From NCBI RefSeq assembly GCF_003994255.1, contig NZ_ML133856.1, forward strand, positions 1 through 64,000: a stretch of 64,000 bases of DNA, read 5' to 3'. Every line of letters begins with the position of its first letter. Within the stretch, counting starts at the first letter, position 1. The notes under the pieces are model-generated. The model had not been told where the DNA came from. It was given only the letters and a program-made list of their open reading frames with translations, and made no database searches. Shown here piece after piece: positions 16,057 through 23,667 of the stretch. This stretch comes from Brachybacterium paraconglomeratum. GTDB taxonomy: Bacteria > Actinomycetota > Actinomycetes > Actinomycetales > Dermabacteraceae. A program made the translations under genes and the position numbers.

Positions 16057-17482
16057 TCCGCTCGAGCGCGGCGAGCGGGATCGGCAGCCAGTCGGGGCGC
16101 TGACGGGACTCGTACAGCGCCTCGTACACCGCCTTGTCGGCCTCGAAGGCGGCGAGCACCGCGGGTGCGGGCGTCCCGGCCTCCGCCGCCCAGCCCTCGA
16201 GGAAGGCGGCGCGGGCGTCGGCCGCCCAGGAGCCCGCGTCGACCCCGTGCTCGAGGGCGACGGCGCCGGCGGCGTAGTCGAGGCTGCGCAGCATCCCGGC
16301 GACGTCCCGCAGCGGGGAGTCGGGCAGGGCGCGCTCGGCGAGCGGCCGCAGCGGCTCGCCCTCGAAGTCCAGCAGCACCCAGCCGCGCTCGGGCGAGGCG
16401 AGCACCTGTCCGAGGTGCAGGTCCCCGTGGATGCGCTGCATCGCAGGCCACGTCTGGCCCGCGGCCGTGTCCAGCAGGGCGGCGAGACGCTCCCGGTGCG
16501 CGGCGACCTGCTCCACCTCCGCGGCGACCTGTGCGAGACGCCTGTGCATCTGCGCGAGCACGGCCCGGACCGCGCCCTCGTCAGCCGCGACCGTGCCGAG
16601 CGCGGCGGCGAGATCGCGGTGCACCTCGGCGAGGGTCGTGCCGAGCGCCCGGGCGGGGGCGGTGAAGTCCTCGCCGGCGCGCGCGAGCCGCAGCGCGACC
16701 CGCCAGGCGTCCTCGACCTGCGGCAGGAACTCCTGGGCGACGAGGGCGTGGGTGCGCATCGCGCCGGTGCGCACGGTTGCGGCGCCGACGACGGCGGGCA
16801 CGTGGGCGGAGCCCTGCGCGGTGAGCGCGCCCTGCAGCACCGCATCGGGGTTCTCCCCGTCCTGCAGCACCCGGAGCAGCTTCACGATCAGCGGGGAGGT
16901 GCCCTCCGTCTCGATGATCAGGGAGGTGTTGGACTGCTCCCCGGCCAGCACTCGGCTGCGCATCGCTCGGCCCAGCGGCAACGGGGAGCCGGGGCGGGTG
17001 CGGTGGGAGGCCAGGGACAGCCCGGGGCCGGCGGCGCCGTCGCCGGAGACGAGGGTCGCGACCAGGGCGGCGCGCCCGTCGGCGTCCCGGGTCGCGTCGT
17101 CCACCCGCAGCGGACCGCCGGAGACCGCGAGCACCCCGATCTCGGCGCCCTCCTCGGGGGCGGGGGCGCCCTCGGGACGGCGCAGCACGAGCGGGATCTG
17201 GTAGAGGGCGTCCGGCTCCCGGGGCCCGGTCGGCCCGGTGCCGGCGCCGCCGCTGTCCCCGAGATGCACCGCGGCCACGAGCAGGACCGTCGCATGATCC
17301 GGGGCGATCCGAAGGGGTGCCCACCCGGCGACCTCCACCTGCGGTGCGCCGGCGCCCTTGTGCGCGTACCAGCGCTGGTTCGGCATCCAGGCGGCGAGCT
17401 GCGCGGCGGCGAGGTCGAGCACCTCCTCGAGCGGTGGCAGGAGGGTCATGTCCAGCAGGGCGGTGGAGCGCGCATCGGCCAT
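16019..17482 (-). CDS. Maltokinase-like aminoglycoside-phosphotransferase-fold kinase
   Basis: A 487-residue protein with the maltokinase N-terminal cap (MPNQRWYAHKGAG near residues 33-45) and an APH-fold kinase domain. Catalytic motifs are HGDLHLGQVL (Brenner loop, about residue 350) and LLDFEGEPL (metal-binding Asp). Family members (Mak/Pep2) phosphorylate maltose to maltose-1-phosphate in the TreS-Mak-GlgE glycogen route. No treS, glgE or glgB lies nearby, so the substrate is inferred only. TAGAGT 6 nt before ATG 17482 gives a leaderless start. It is divergent from the CshA-like gene, with 88 nt between starts, and overlaps the end of its convergent neighbour by 38 nt. Confidence 0.75.
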   Translation of the reverse strand: MADARSTALLDMTLLPPLEEVLDLAAAQLAAWMPNQRWYAHKGAGAPQVEVAGWAPLRIAPDHATVLLVAAVHLGDSGGAGTGPTGPREPDALYQIPLVLRRPEGAPAPEEGAEIGVLAVSGGPLRVDDATRDADGRAALVATLVSGDGAAGPGLSLASHRTRPGSPLPLGRAMRSRVLAGEQSNTSLIIETEGTSPLIVKLLRVLQDGENPDAVLQGALTAQGSAHVPAVVGAATVRTGAMRTHALVAQEFLPQVEDAWRVALRLARAGEDFTAPARALGTTLAEVHRDLAAALGTVAADEGAVRAVLAQMHRRLAQVAAEVEQVAAHRERLAALLDTAAGQTWPAMQRIHGDLHLGQVLASPERGWVLLDFEGEPLRPLAERALPDSPLRDVAGMLRSLDYAAGAVALEHGVDAGSWAADARAAFLEGWAAEAGTPAPAVLAAFEADKAVYEALYESRQRPDWLPIPLAALERISARGAGAGSAG

Positions 17483-17558
17483 GAGGTCACTCTACGGTCG
17501 AGGGGACCGGGAGGGAGGGGCAGGGCCGCCTCCCCAGGGCCTGCGCCGCGGCCGTTGC

Positions 17559-17564
17559 TAGGCT
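17559..17564 (+). promoter_or_regulatory. -10 box of the CshA-type surface protein gene
   Basis: TAGGCT with a 6-nt gap to GTG 17571 and no ribosome-binding site; leaderless arrangement. Confidence 0.55.
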
Positions 17565-17570
17565 GGGCCG

Positions 17571-19538
17571 GTGCTCGAGCCCCCGCCCCGTCCTCCGCGC
17601 GCGCGTGGGCCACGGCCGCTGACCCGCGCGGCGGCGCTCCTGGCCTCCGCCGCGCTCGCGGTCTCGCTCGCGCCCGCCGCGTCGGCGCTCGGGGAGGACG
17701 GCCCCTTCGAGTTCCCCGCCCAGACGCAGACCCTCTCGGTGATCCCCGGGCCCGGGACGGTCACGCGGATCCCGCTGCGCGCGCTGGTCACCGACGATGT
17801 CGAGGACCAGGTCGACCTGCACTCCGCACGCCTCGCCGTGCCCGAGGATCTCGACGACTCGGTCCGCTCGACGATGGAGCTGGGAGAGGACTCGCTCAGC
17901 ATCGCGGTCGCCGGGGAGGGGACCTGGACGCTGCTGGGCCAGGAGCTGGTGTTCACCCCGCTTCTCGGGGTGCAGGGTCCCAGCACCCCGATCGCCCTGA
18001 CCATCGGGAGCCTCCACGACAGCCGTTCCCTGCCCGTGGTGCTGACGCCCGAGCTGCTCGACCTCGAGCAGCTCGACGCGCACGGCTCCGCAGGGGAGGC
18101 CACGACGGTGGGGCTGCCCGGCGACCTGCCCGAGGACGGGGCCGTGCGGCTCGATCTCGCGGACCTCCCGGCCGGCTCGACCGTCGGCCTCGACGGCAGC
18201 CGTGCGACCGTCCCCGACCAGGGCACCTGGCAGCTCTCGAGCGATCGTCGCAGCCTCACCCACACCCCCGCGGGCCCCGACCTCGGCCGTCAGCTCAACC
18301 CGGTCCTCTACGTGGTCGAGGACGAGGAGGGCGCCGTCGTGCGGGCCGGGAAGGTCACGCTCACCATCCCGATCATCTCCGATCTCGACCGCTCCGCGCC
18401 CTTCGGCGAGGACATCGTGTTCGTGGTGGGGGAGGGGCAGCAGAACGTTGACCCGACCACGCTGCGCCTGGAGCCCCTCGGCGACCAGGGGGCCTACGAG
18501 GCCTCCGCCGACGGCACCCGCGTGACCGAGCGGGACGTGGGCGTGTGGACGCTGGACCGCGCCACGGCCACGGTCCGCTTCGCCCCGGAGAGCGACGAGG
18601 TGCGCGTGGTCGCGCCGATGGGCATCACCGGCGGGGACGGCGAGGGCGCGACGGCCGCGACCGCGCTGCTGAGCACCGCCTATCCCGTGCTCTTCTCCCG
18701 CCAGCAGGCGGCCCTGCCCGGCACGGAGATCGTCTTCGACCTCAGCACCGGCATCCGCGACGTGCGCTCGGACTCGCTGCGCTTCGACGCCGCCGAAGCC
18801 CCCGAGGGGGCCGAGGTCTCGGCCGACGGGACGGCGCTGACGGTCCCCGACCAGGGCACCTGGCGGATCGACCTCGAGTCCCGCACCGTCACCCTGACCC
18901 CGCAGGAGGGCTTCGAGGGCACGGCCGATCCGGTGGCGATCACCGCCCGTGGCGTCTACGCCGACAACCCCGTCAGCGCCTCGCTCACGGCGATCTACTC
19001 GCCGATCGTCGCGACCCTGCGTGACGACGAGGCGCGCACCGCACCGGGAAGCCCGGTCTCCGTGGACGTGCTCGGCAACGACACCGCCGGCAGCGGCTCG
19101 CAGCCCCTCGAGCCGGCCACGGTGGAGATCAGCGCCCTGGAGGCGACCAACCTCGCCGACCTCCGCGACGGGCGCGGCAAGCGCCTCGTGATCCCGGGGG
19201 AGGGGGAGTTCACCGTCAGCGGCAACGGCGCGGTGACCTTCACCCCGGAGGAGGGCTTCTCGGGGCGCACCTCCACGATCACCTACCACGTGGTCGACAG
19301 CACCGGCATCCCGGCGAGGGCGAGCCTCGCGGTCGACGTCGACCCGGGCCTGGCCGACGCCGGCGACTCGGGCCCCGAGGTGTCCGGCATCAACAGCGTG
19401 CTGGCCGGGCTGATGCCCTCCTCGCCCAGCACCGCTCTGGTCTTCGGCACGATCGTGATGCTGCTGCTCTTCGGCGGCGCGATCTCGCTGTGGACCGGGA
19501 CGCGGAGCGAGGTCGATCGTCGGGACTGGGAGGACTGA
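17571..19538 (+). CDS. Surface protein with CshA-type fibril repeats and C-terminal anchor
   Basis: A 655-residue secreted protein. The signal peptide runs to about residue 39 (AAALLASAALAVSLAPAASA). The ectodomain is a chain of beta-sandwich modules with the recurring pattern VPDQGTWxxxxxxxxxTxTP and VTFTPEEGFSGRTSTITYHV, characteristic of CshA-type fibril and related Ig-like repeats. About five or six modules are seen, each near 90-100 residues. The end has one hydrophobic helix (ALVFGTIVMLLLFGGAISLW) and a short charged cytoplasmic tail (TRSEVDRRDWED), so it is membrane-anchored rather than sortase-anchored (no LPxTG). The role is probably adhesive or structural at the cell surface; the ligand is unknown. 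Confidence 0.7.
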   Translation: MLEPPPRPPRARGPRPLTRAAALLASAALAVSLAPAASALGEDGPFEFPAQTQTLSVIPGPGTVTRIPLRALVTDDVEDQVDLHSARLAVPEDLDDSVRSTMELGEDSLSIAVAGEGTWTLLGQELVFTPLLGVQGPSTPIALTIGSLHDSRSLPVVLTPELLDLEQLDAHGSAGEATTVGLPGDLPEDGAVRLDLADLPAGSTVGLDGSRATVPDQGTWQLSSDRRSLTHTPAGPDLGRQLNPVLYVVEDEEGAVVRAGKVTLTIPIISDLDRSAPFGEDIVFVVGEGQQNVDPTTLRLEPLGDQGAYEASADGTRVTERDVGVWTLDRATATVRFAPESDEVRVVAPMGITGGDGEGATAATALLSTAYPVLFSRQQAALPGTEIVFDLSTGIRDVRSDSLRFDAAEAPEGAEVSADGTALTVPDQGTWRIDLESRTVTLTPQEGFEGTADPVAITARGVYADNPVSASLTAIYSPIVATLRDDEARTAPGSPVSVDVLGNDTAGSGSQPLEPATVEISALEATNLADLRDGRGKRLVIPGEGEFTVSGNGAVTFTPEEGFSGRTSTITYHVVDSTGIPARASLAVDVDPGLADAGDSGPEVSGINSVLAGLMPSSPSTALVFGTIVMLLLFGGAISLWTGTRSEVDRRDWED

Positions 19539-19563
19539 CCCGGGGGTCGCTCGTGGGACGGGC

Positions 19564-20181
19564 TCAGCAGCCCTCGGGAGCGGCGACGGGCGCCTCCAGC
19601 GCATCTGCGGCCGCGGGCGCTGGCGCGAGCACCGTGAAGCCGTCGCCGAGCAGCAGATCCACGGCGGTGCCTTCCTTCGCCTCGTCGAGCTTCAGCACGG
19701 GCTCGACGTCGGCCGTGGCGAGCTGTGCGCGCACGGACTGGGCCGCGAGATAGCCGGCCGGCCCGTGGACGATCGTGGCGGGGCCGCTCGCGCTGCGTGT
19801 GTTGCCCGGCTCGCCGGTCTCGTAGCCGCGCCCTGCGAGCTCGTGCGCGACCTCGCCGGCGAGTCCGCTGCGGGTGGTCCCGTTCAGCACGGTGACCGTC
19901 ACCTCGGCGGGCGGCAGCGGCACGGCGCCCTCGTCGGGGCACTCCACGGCGACCGGGTCCGGCCCGAACTCCTTCGGTGCGATCATCCCGGGCTCCTCGA
20001 CCGGCTCGCGCAGCTCGCCCACCGCGTACACGCCCACGGCGATCAGCGCCACGGCGAGCACCGAGAAGAACGCGAGCTGCGTCGCACGGAGCCGGCGCGT
20101 GCGACGCAGCCGCGTGTCACGACGGCGTACGTCGTCGGCCGAGCGGCCGTAGGGGTGCGCGTCGCGGTGGGAGGTGGGCAT
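19564..20181 (-). CDS. Membrane-anchored LytR C-terminal domain protein
   Basis: A 205-residue protein. A basic, Arg-rich N-terminus (residues 1-35) precedes one transmembrane helix (ATQLAFFSVLAVALIAVGVYAVG). A LytR_C domain follows (VTVTVLNGTTRSGLAGEVAHELAGRGYETG, about residues 95-175), then a Pro/Ala tail. Such stand-alone LytR_C proteins are common in actinobacteria and are thought to act at the cell wall; the molecular role is not known. Start 20181 gives the basic cytoplasmic tail. The gene begins 8 nt after the GH20 stop on the same strand, so both are probably cotranscribed. It is convergent with the CshA-type gene (25 nt gap). Confidence 0.72.
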   Translation of the reverse strand: MPTSHRDAHPYGRSADDVRRRDTRLRRTRRLRATQLAFFSVLAVALIAVGVYAVGELREPVEEPGMIAPKEFGPDPVAVECPDEGAVPLPPAEVTVTVLNGTTRSGLAGEVAHELAGRGYETGEPGNTRSASGPATIVHGPAGYLAAQSVRAQLATADVEPVLKLDEAKEGTAVDLLLGDGFTVLAPAPAAADALEAPVAAPEGC

Positions 20182-20189
20182 CGCAGGTG

Positions 20190-21602
20190 TCAGTCGTCGA
20201 GCGGGCGGTACCGGATCCCGAAGGCGTCCAGGCGCGGCAGGTGGGCGCGCAGGCGCTCCTGGAACTCGTCCCAGCCCTGCTCGGGTGAGCCCCAGGCCCG
20301 CTCGGCGAAGGCGCACAGGCGCGGGAAGGCCATGTACTGGACGGCGCCGGCGTCGGGCAGGTACTCGGTCCACAGCTGCGCCTGCAGGCCCATCACCAGA
20401 CGCTCCTGGTCCGCGCTCGTCTTCTTGGGCAGCAGACGACCGGTGTACACGTCCTCGAGCGTGGTCCTCCCGCCGATGGCGAGCGGCTCGTCGGCCGGGT
20501 CCGCCTGGTAGTGGTCGAAGTAGAGCAGGTCGGAGGTCGCCACGATCGTCTGGAAGCCGCGCGAGGTGGCCTCCCCGACGCCCGCGGGCCCGCGCCAGTT
20601 CATGATCACGGTGTCGTCGGGCAGATGAGTCTCCAGGACCTCGTCCCAGGCGATCGCGCGCTTGCCCTGCTCGGCGAGCACCTCGGAGGCGAAGGTCGTG
20701 AAGCGTCCCTGGATCTCCGAGACACGGGTCAGGCCCCACTCGTTCATGCGGGCACGGGCCTGGGAGGAGCGCTCCCACTCGCCGGTGGGGCACTCGTCGC
20801 CGCCGATGTGCACGTAGGGGGCGGGGAAGATGCCGGCGACCTGCGTGAGCACGTCGCGCAGGAAGTCGAACACCTGGTCCGAGACGCCGAGCACGTGGTC
20901 GGAGATCCCCCACACCTCGCGCACGCCCACCTGCTGCTCGGGGAAGTTCCCCAGCTCCGGATAGGCGGCGACGGCGGCCTGCATGTGCCCGGGCAGGTCG
21001 ATCTCGGGGACGATCATGATCCCGCGGCGCCGCGCGTACTCGACGAGGCCCTTGAGCTCCTCCTGGCTGTAGGAGCCGCCGTGGCGCACGCCGTCGAAGG
21101 TCCAGGACTCCGCGTCCCCGCTCATATGGCCGACGAGCGTCTGCTCCCGCCACGCGCCGACCTCGGTCAGGCGCGGGTAGCCCTTGATCTCCACGCGCCA
21201 TCCCTGGTCGTCGGTGAGATGGAGGTGCAGGACGTTCAGGCGGTGCAGGGCCATCCCGTCCAGGAGGGTCTCGATCTCCTCGACCGGGAGGAAGTGGCGC
21301 GAGACGTCCAGGTGCATGCCGCGCCAGGCGTGCTTCGGGCTGTCCGCGATGGTCACGCACGGGATCGACCCGTCGGCCCCGGTGACGATCTGGGCGAAGG
21401 TGTTGCGCCCGTCGGCCAGGGCCGCCTCGCTGCCGGCGCTCAGCGCCGCGCCCTGCGGGGAGATGGAGAGGGCGTACTCGGTCGCGGGCAGGTCCTCGCT
21501 GAGGCCGACGGAGAGACCCTCCCACGGGTCGGTCGTCTCCCACGTGCCCTCCGACCACACGACGGATCGGGGCAGCGGGACGAGGGCGATGGGGTCGGGC
21601 AT
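20190..21602 (-). CDS. GH20 beta-N-acetylhexosaminidase
   Basis: A 470-residue family 20 glycoside hydrolase that removes terminal GlcNAc/GalNAc by substrate-assisted catalysis. The N-terminal non-catalytic domain (about residues 1-110) is followed by the TIM barrel starting at HAWRGMHLDVSRHFLP. The catalytic Asp-Glu pair is in HIGGDECP (about residue 205). Further family text: LNVLHLHLTDDQGWRVEI and VPEIDLPGHM. No signal peptide is seen, so it is probably cytoplasmic and may serve chitin-oligosaccharide use or peptidoglycan-sugar recycling. ATG 21602 follows CAGGAGATC. The LytR_C gene follows 8 nt downstream. Confidence 0.9.
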   Translation of the reverse strand: MPDPIALVPLPRSVVWSEGTWETTDPWEGLSVGLSEDLPATEYALSISPQGAALSAGSEAALADGRNTFAQIVTGADGSIPCVTIADSPKHAWRGMHLDVSRHFLPVEEIETLLDGMALHRLNVLHLHLTDDQGWRVEIKGYPRLTEVGAWREQTLVGHMSGDAESWTFDGVRHGGSYSQEELKGLVEYARRRGIMIVPEIDLPGHMQAAVAAYPELGNFPEQQVGVREVWGISDHVLGVSDQVFDFLRDVLTQVAGIFPAPYVHIGGDECPTGEWERSSQARARMNEWGLTRVSEIQGRFTTFASEVLAEQGKRAIAWDEVLETHLPDDTVIMNWRGPAGVGEATSRGFQTIVATSDLLYFDHYQADPADEPLAIGGRTTLEDVYTGRLLPKKTSADQERLVMGLQAQLWTEYLPDAGAVQYMAFPRLCAFAERAWGSPEQGWDEFQERLRAHLPRLDAFGIRYRPLDD

Positions 21603-21691
21603 CCGGATCTCCTGAGGGACGTGGGAGTTCGTGACCCGACCAGTCTGCCCCGTGGAACACATCCCGCGGCATGCACCGGCCCGGACGCGGC

Positions 21692-21722
21692 GGAGCCCGG
21701 TCGGCGAGGCCGACCGGGCTCC
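21692..21722 (-). terminator. Hairpin after the NlpC/P60 hydrolase gene
   Basis: Perfect 14-bp stem with a 3-nt loop, about 80 nt past the stop at 21805 on the minus strand, separating this gene from GH20. Confidence 0.65.
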
Positions 21723-21804
21723 TCCACCATGTCGCCCTGCTCCTTCCCGGTGACGCTCTCGCGTCGAGCAGGCCGTCATGGTCCTCTACGCGACCCCTGC
21801 CGAC

Positions 21805-22908
21805 TCAGCGGTAGGTGACGAACACGTGCGGGGCGTTCCAGATGGTGCGCTCGACGACCTGCTGGCGCGAGCCGGAGGCGTCGATGATGCCGTTGCCGCC
21901 GGTGTAGATCCCCATGTGGCCGTAGTCGTTGCCGGTGAAGGCCACGAGGTCGCCGGGCTTGGCCTGCGACTTGGGGATGATCCGCCCGCCGAAGGTGTAG
22001 CCCTTGGCGGTCTTGCGCGGCATGTTCATGCCGGCCTGGTTGTACGCGTGGTACACGAGGCCGGAGCAGTCCAGGCCGGAGGAGGGCGTGGAGCCGCCCC
22101 ACTTGTAGCGGACCCCGAGCTGGGCGCGGGCCGCGGAGACGATGGCGCTGCCGTTGACCGTGGTGCCCGAGCTCGCGCCGGTGCCGCCCGAGGGGATCGA
22201 CACGCCGCTGTACAGGGCGTTCCAGGTCTTCGGACCGACCACGCCGTCCACGCCGATGCCGGCGGCGGACTGCAGGGAGCGGACGGCCGATCCGGTGGCG
22301 GCGCCGAAGACGCCGTCGACCTTGAGATTGGCACCGCGGGCGTTGAGCCCGCTCTGCAGGGTCGACACGGCGCTGCCGCGGCTGCCGTGACGCAGCTTCG
22401 GCTGCGAGGAGGACGAGCCGGCCGCGGGAGCGGAGGACGAGCCGCCGGTCAGGGCGTTCCAGGTCTTCGGACCGACCACGCCGTCCACGCCGATGCCGGC
22501 CGCGGACTGACGGTTCTTGACGGCCCGCAGGGTCGCGGAGCCGAACACGCCGTCGACCTTCAGGTTCGCGCCGTGGGCGTTCAGACGCTGCTGGAGGTAG
22601 GAGACGGCGCTGCCGCGGGAGCCGAGCCGCAGCTTCACCGAGGTGTACTGCGTGCTGGCGGGAGCGACGGCGGACGCGGCCGCGGGGATCGCGGCGGCGG
22701 TCCCGGCGGACGGCGCGGCGGAGGCGGCGGGGGCCGCGGGCGCCTGTGCGGTGGCGGAGGCACCGCCGGCGAGGGCGGCGGTCGCGGAGACGGCGCCGAT
22801 CACGGCGGCCCCTCCCACGCCCTTGCCGACCGGGGCGGCGAGCCCTCGGTAGTCGATCACGGCACGACCGGGAGCCCGGTGCGTGGCGCGTGGAGCGGTG
22901 CGGAACAT
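21805..22908 (-). CDS. Peptidoglycan hydrolase: two PG-binding domains plus NlpC/P60
   Basis: A 367-residue exported hydrolase. An N-terminal hydrophobic stretch (about residues 30-56) acts as signal or anchor, followed by an Ala/Pro linker. Two PG_binding_1 repeats follow (about 92-153 and 171-233), sharing ANLKVDGVFGxAT and AAGIGVDGVVGPKTWNAL. The NlpC/P60 cysteine-peptidase domain is 251-367, with catalytic Cys281 in LDCSGLVYHAYN and His331 in YGHMGIYTGG. It should cut peptide stems of peptidoglycan, giving a role in daughter-cell separation. The two repeats are 237 nt apart and share a 51-nt identical DNA block. The gene has an unusually long, structured leader (22909-23084). Confidence 0.88.
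   Translation of the reverse strand: MFRTAPRATHRAPGRAVIDYRGLAAPVGKGVGGAAVIGAVSATAALAGGASATAQAPAAPAASAAPSAGTAAAIPAAASAVAPASTQYTSVKLRLGSRGSAVSYLQQRLNAHGANLKVDGVFGSATLRAVKNRQSAAGIGVDGVVGPKTWNALTGGSSSAPAAGSSSSQPKLRHGSRGSAVSTLQSGLNARGANLKVDGVFGAATGSAVRSLQSAAGIGVDGVVGPKTWNALYSGVSIPSGGTGASSGTTVNGSAIVSAARAQLGVRYKWGGSTPSSGLDCSGLVYHAYNQAGMNMPRKTAKGYTFGGRIIPKSQAKPGDLVAFTGNDYGHMGIYTGGNGIIDASGSRQQVVERTIWNAPHVFVTYR
22213..22500 (-). repeat. 51-nt direct repeat inside the NlpC/P60 gene
   Basis: Positions 22213-22263 and 22450-22500 are identical and encode the same end of each PG-binding repeat. The 237-nt offset equals one 79-residue module. Such identity suggests recent duplication or gene conversion and would permit loss or gain of a module by recombination. 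Confidence 0.75.
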
Positions 22909-23084
22909 CGGTGGCGATCACTTTCTCCGTCGCCTCGCAGTCGATGCACAGCGGACCCGTGGGGGAGTCCGCGGAGCCTGCGCCCGTCACCCAGGGAAGC
23001 GGAGGAAGGAACCGGGCCGGTGACGGGGAGGCGGCAGCCCGGTGGGAGCCGCCTCGGAAAGGCGGCGCCGCAGGTCACTGTAGG
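22909..23084 (-). promoter_or_regulatory. Structured leader of the NlpC/P60 gene
   Basis: Read on the minus strand, a candidate -10 box TACAGT (23079-23084) is followed by about 165 nt before ATG 22908. Three strong hairpins are seen: a 7-bp GCCGCCT/AGGCGGC stem, a stem built from CCCGTCACC and GGGTGACGGG around a 25-30-nt loop, and a GCGGAC/GTCCGC stem nearer the gene. Cell-wall hydrolase genes in actinobacteria often carry c-di-AMP (ydaO-type) riboswitches, but I could not match the conserved ydaO core here. The element therefore remains an unassigned structured leader. Confidence 0.4.
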
Positions 23085-23464
23085 GGTGAGGACATGTATG
23101 ACCACAGGTGGATTTGCTGTCGGGCGTGCACTTCTTTGCGAAGATTTTGCGAATCGCGCCCGAAATGCCGCGTGTTCCATCCGGGAAATGAATTCCACCG
23201 TGATAACTACTCCATTGTCATTCACGTCGACAGAATGTCCGGTATGTCCAAATAGAGTGATGTCGCAGGTCGACCCGTCGGTCACCGAGAGTCGGGGCGA
23301 TATGCCCGAACAGTCCGATATGGGTCGTGAGGGGTCCGGGAGTGTCCTGACGGTCGTCGAAAGAAAGCGCGATCGACCCGACCGAGAATGGTCATTTGGC
23401 GATAAAGTAACAACTCGAGGGTGGTGTGCGGAGCGGGATCATCGTCGTCGTCGATCCCGCGGGC
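23085..23464. other. Gene-free stretch of low GC beside tRNA-Pro
   Basis: No supported gene. By hand count, 23101-23280 has about 51% GC (91 of 180), against roughly 70% or more around it. It contains a short direct repeat TTTGCGAA (twice within about 20 nt). A possible minus-strand frame (23285 down to 22857) has codon use unlike its neighbours and runs into the hydrolase gene, so it is not called. The stretch may be a decayed insertion next to a tRNA gene or an extended regulatory region. Confidence 0.5.
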
Positions 23465-23487
23465 GGCCGGCGGTCGGACCGCCGGCC
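23465..23487. repeat. Perfect 11-bp palindrome
   Basis: GGCCGGCGGTC and its reverse complement around one central base, 10 nt before the next hairpin. It could be a second terminator downstream of tRNA-Pro or a protein-binding site. Confidence 0.5.
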
Positions 23488-23496
23488 GACGCAGAA

Positions 23497-23532
23497 GGGG
23501 AGTCGTGAGATCGATGGATCTCGCGACTCCCC
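23497..23532 (-). terminator. Long hairpin downstream of tRNA-Pro
   Basis: A 16-bp stem with a single non-Watson-Crick position and a 4-nt loop, starting 7 nt past the 3' end of the tRNA on the minus strand. There is no U-tract. It is probably the tRNA transcript terminator. Confidence 0.65.
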
Positions 23533-23536
23533 AGAG

Positions 23537-23612
<76 letters not shown>

Positions 23613-23667
23613 GTGGAACCCGCTCGAGCGGGTCACCGAGGAGAAACTCTAGCAGGCTCCCGGCCGG

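Noticed and set aside
22909-23084. Calling the hydrolase leader a ydaO (c-di-AMP) riboswitch
   Set aside because: The location fits, but the conserved ydaO sequence blocks could not be matched by eye, so it is reported only as an unassigned structured leader.
22857-23285. Minus-strand frame starting near 23285 in the low-GC gap
   Set aside because: Its codon use differs from neighbours, there is no ribosome-binding site, and it runs through the structured leader into the hydrolase gene in another frame.
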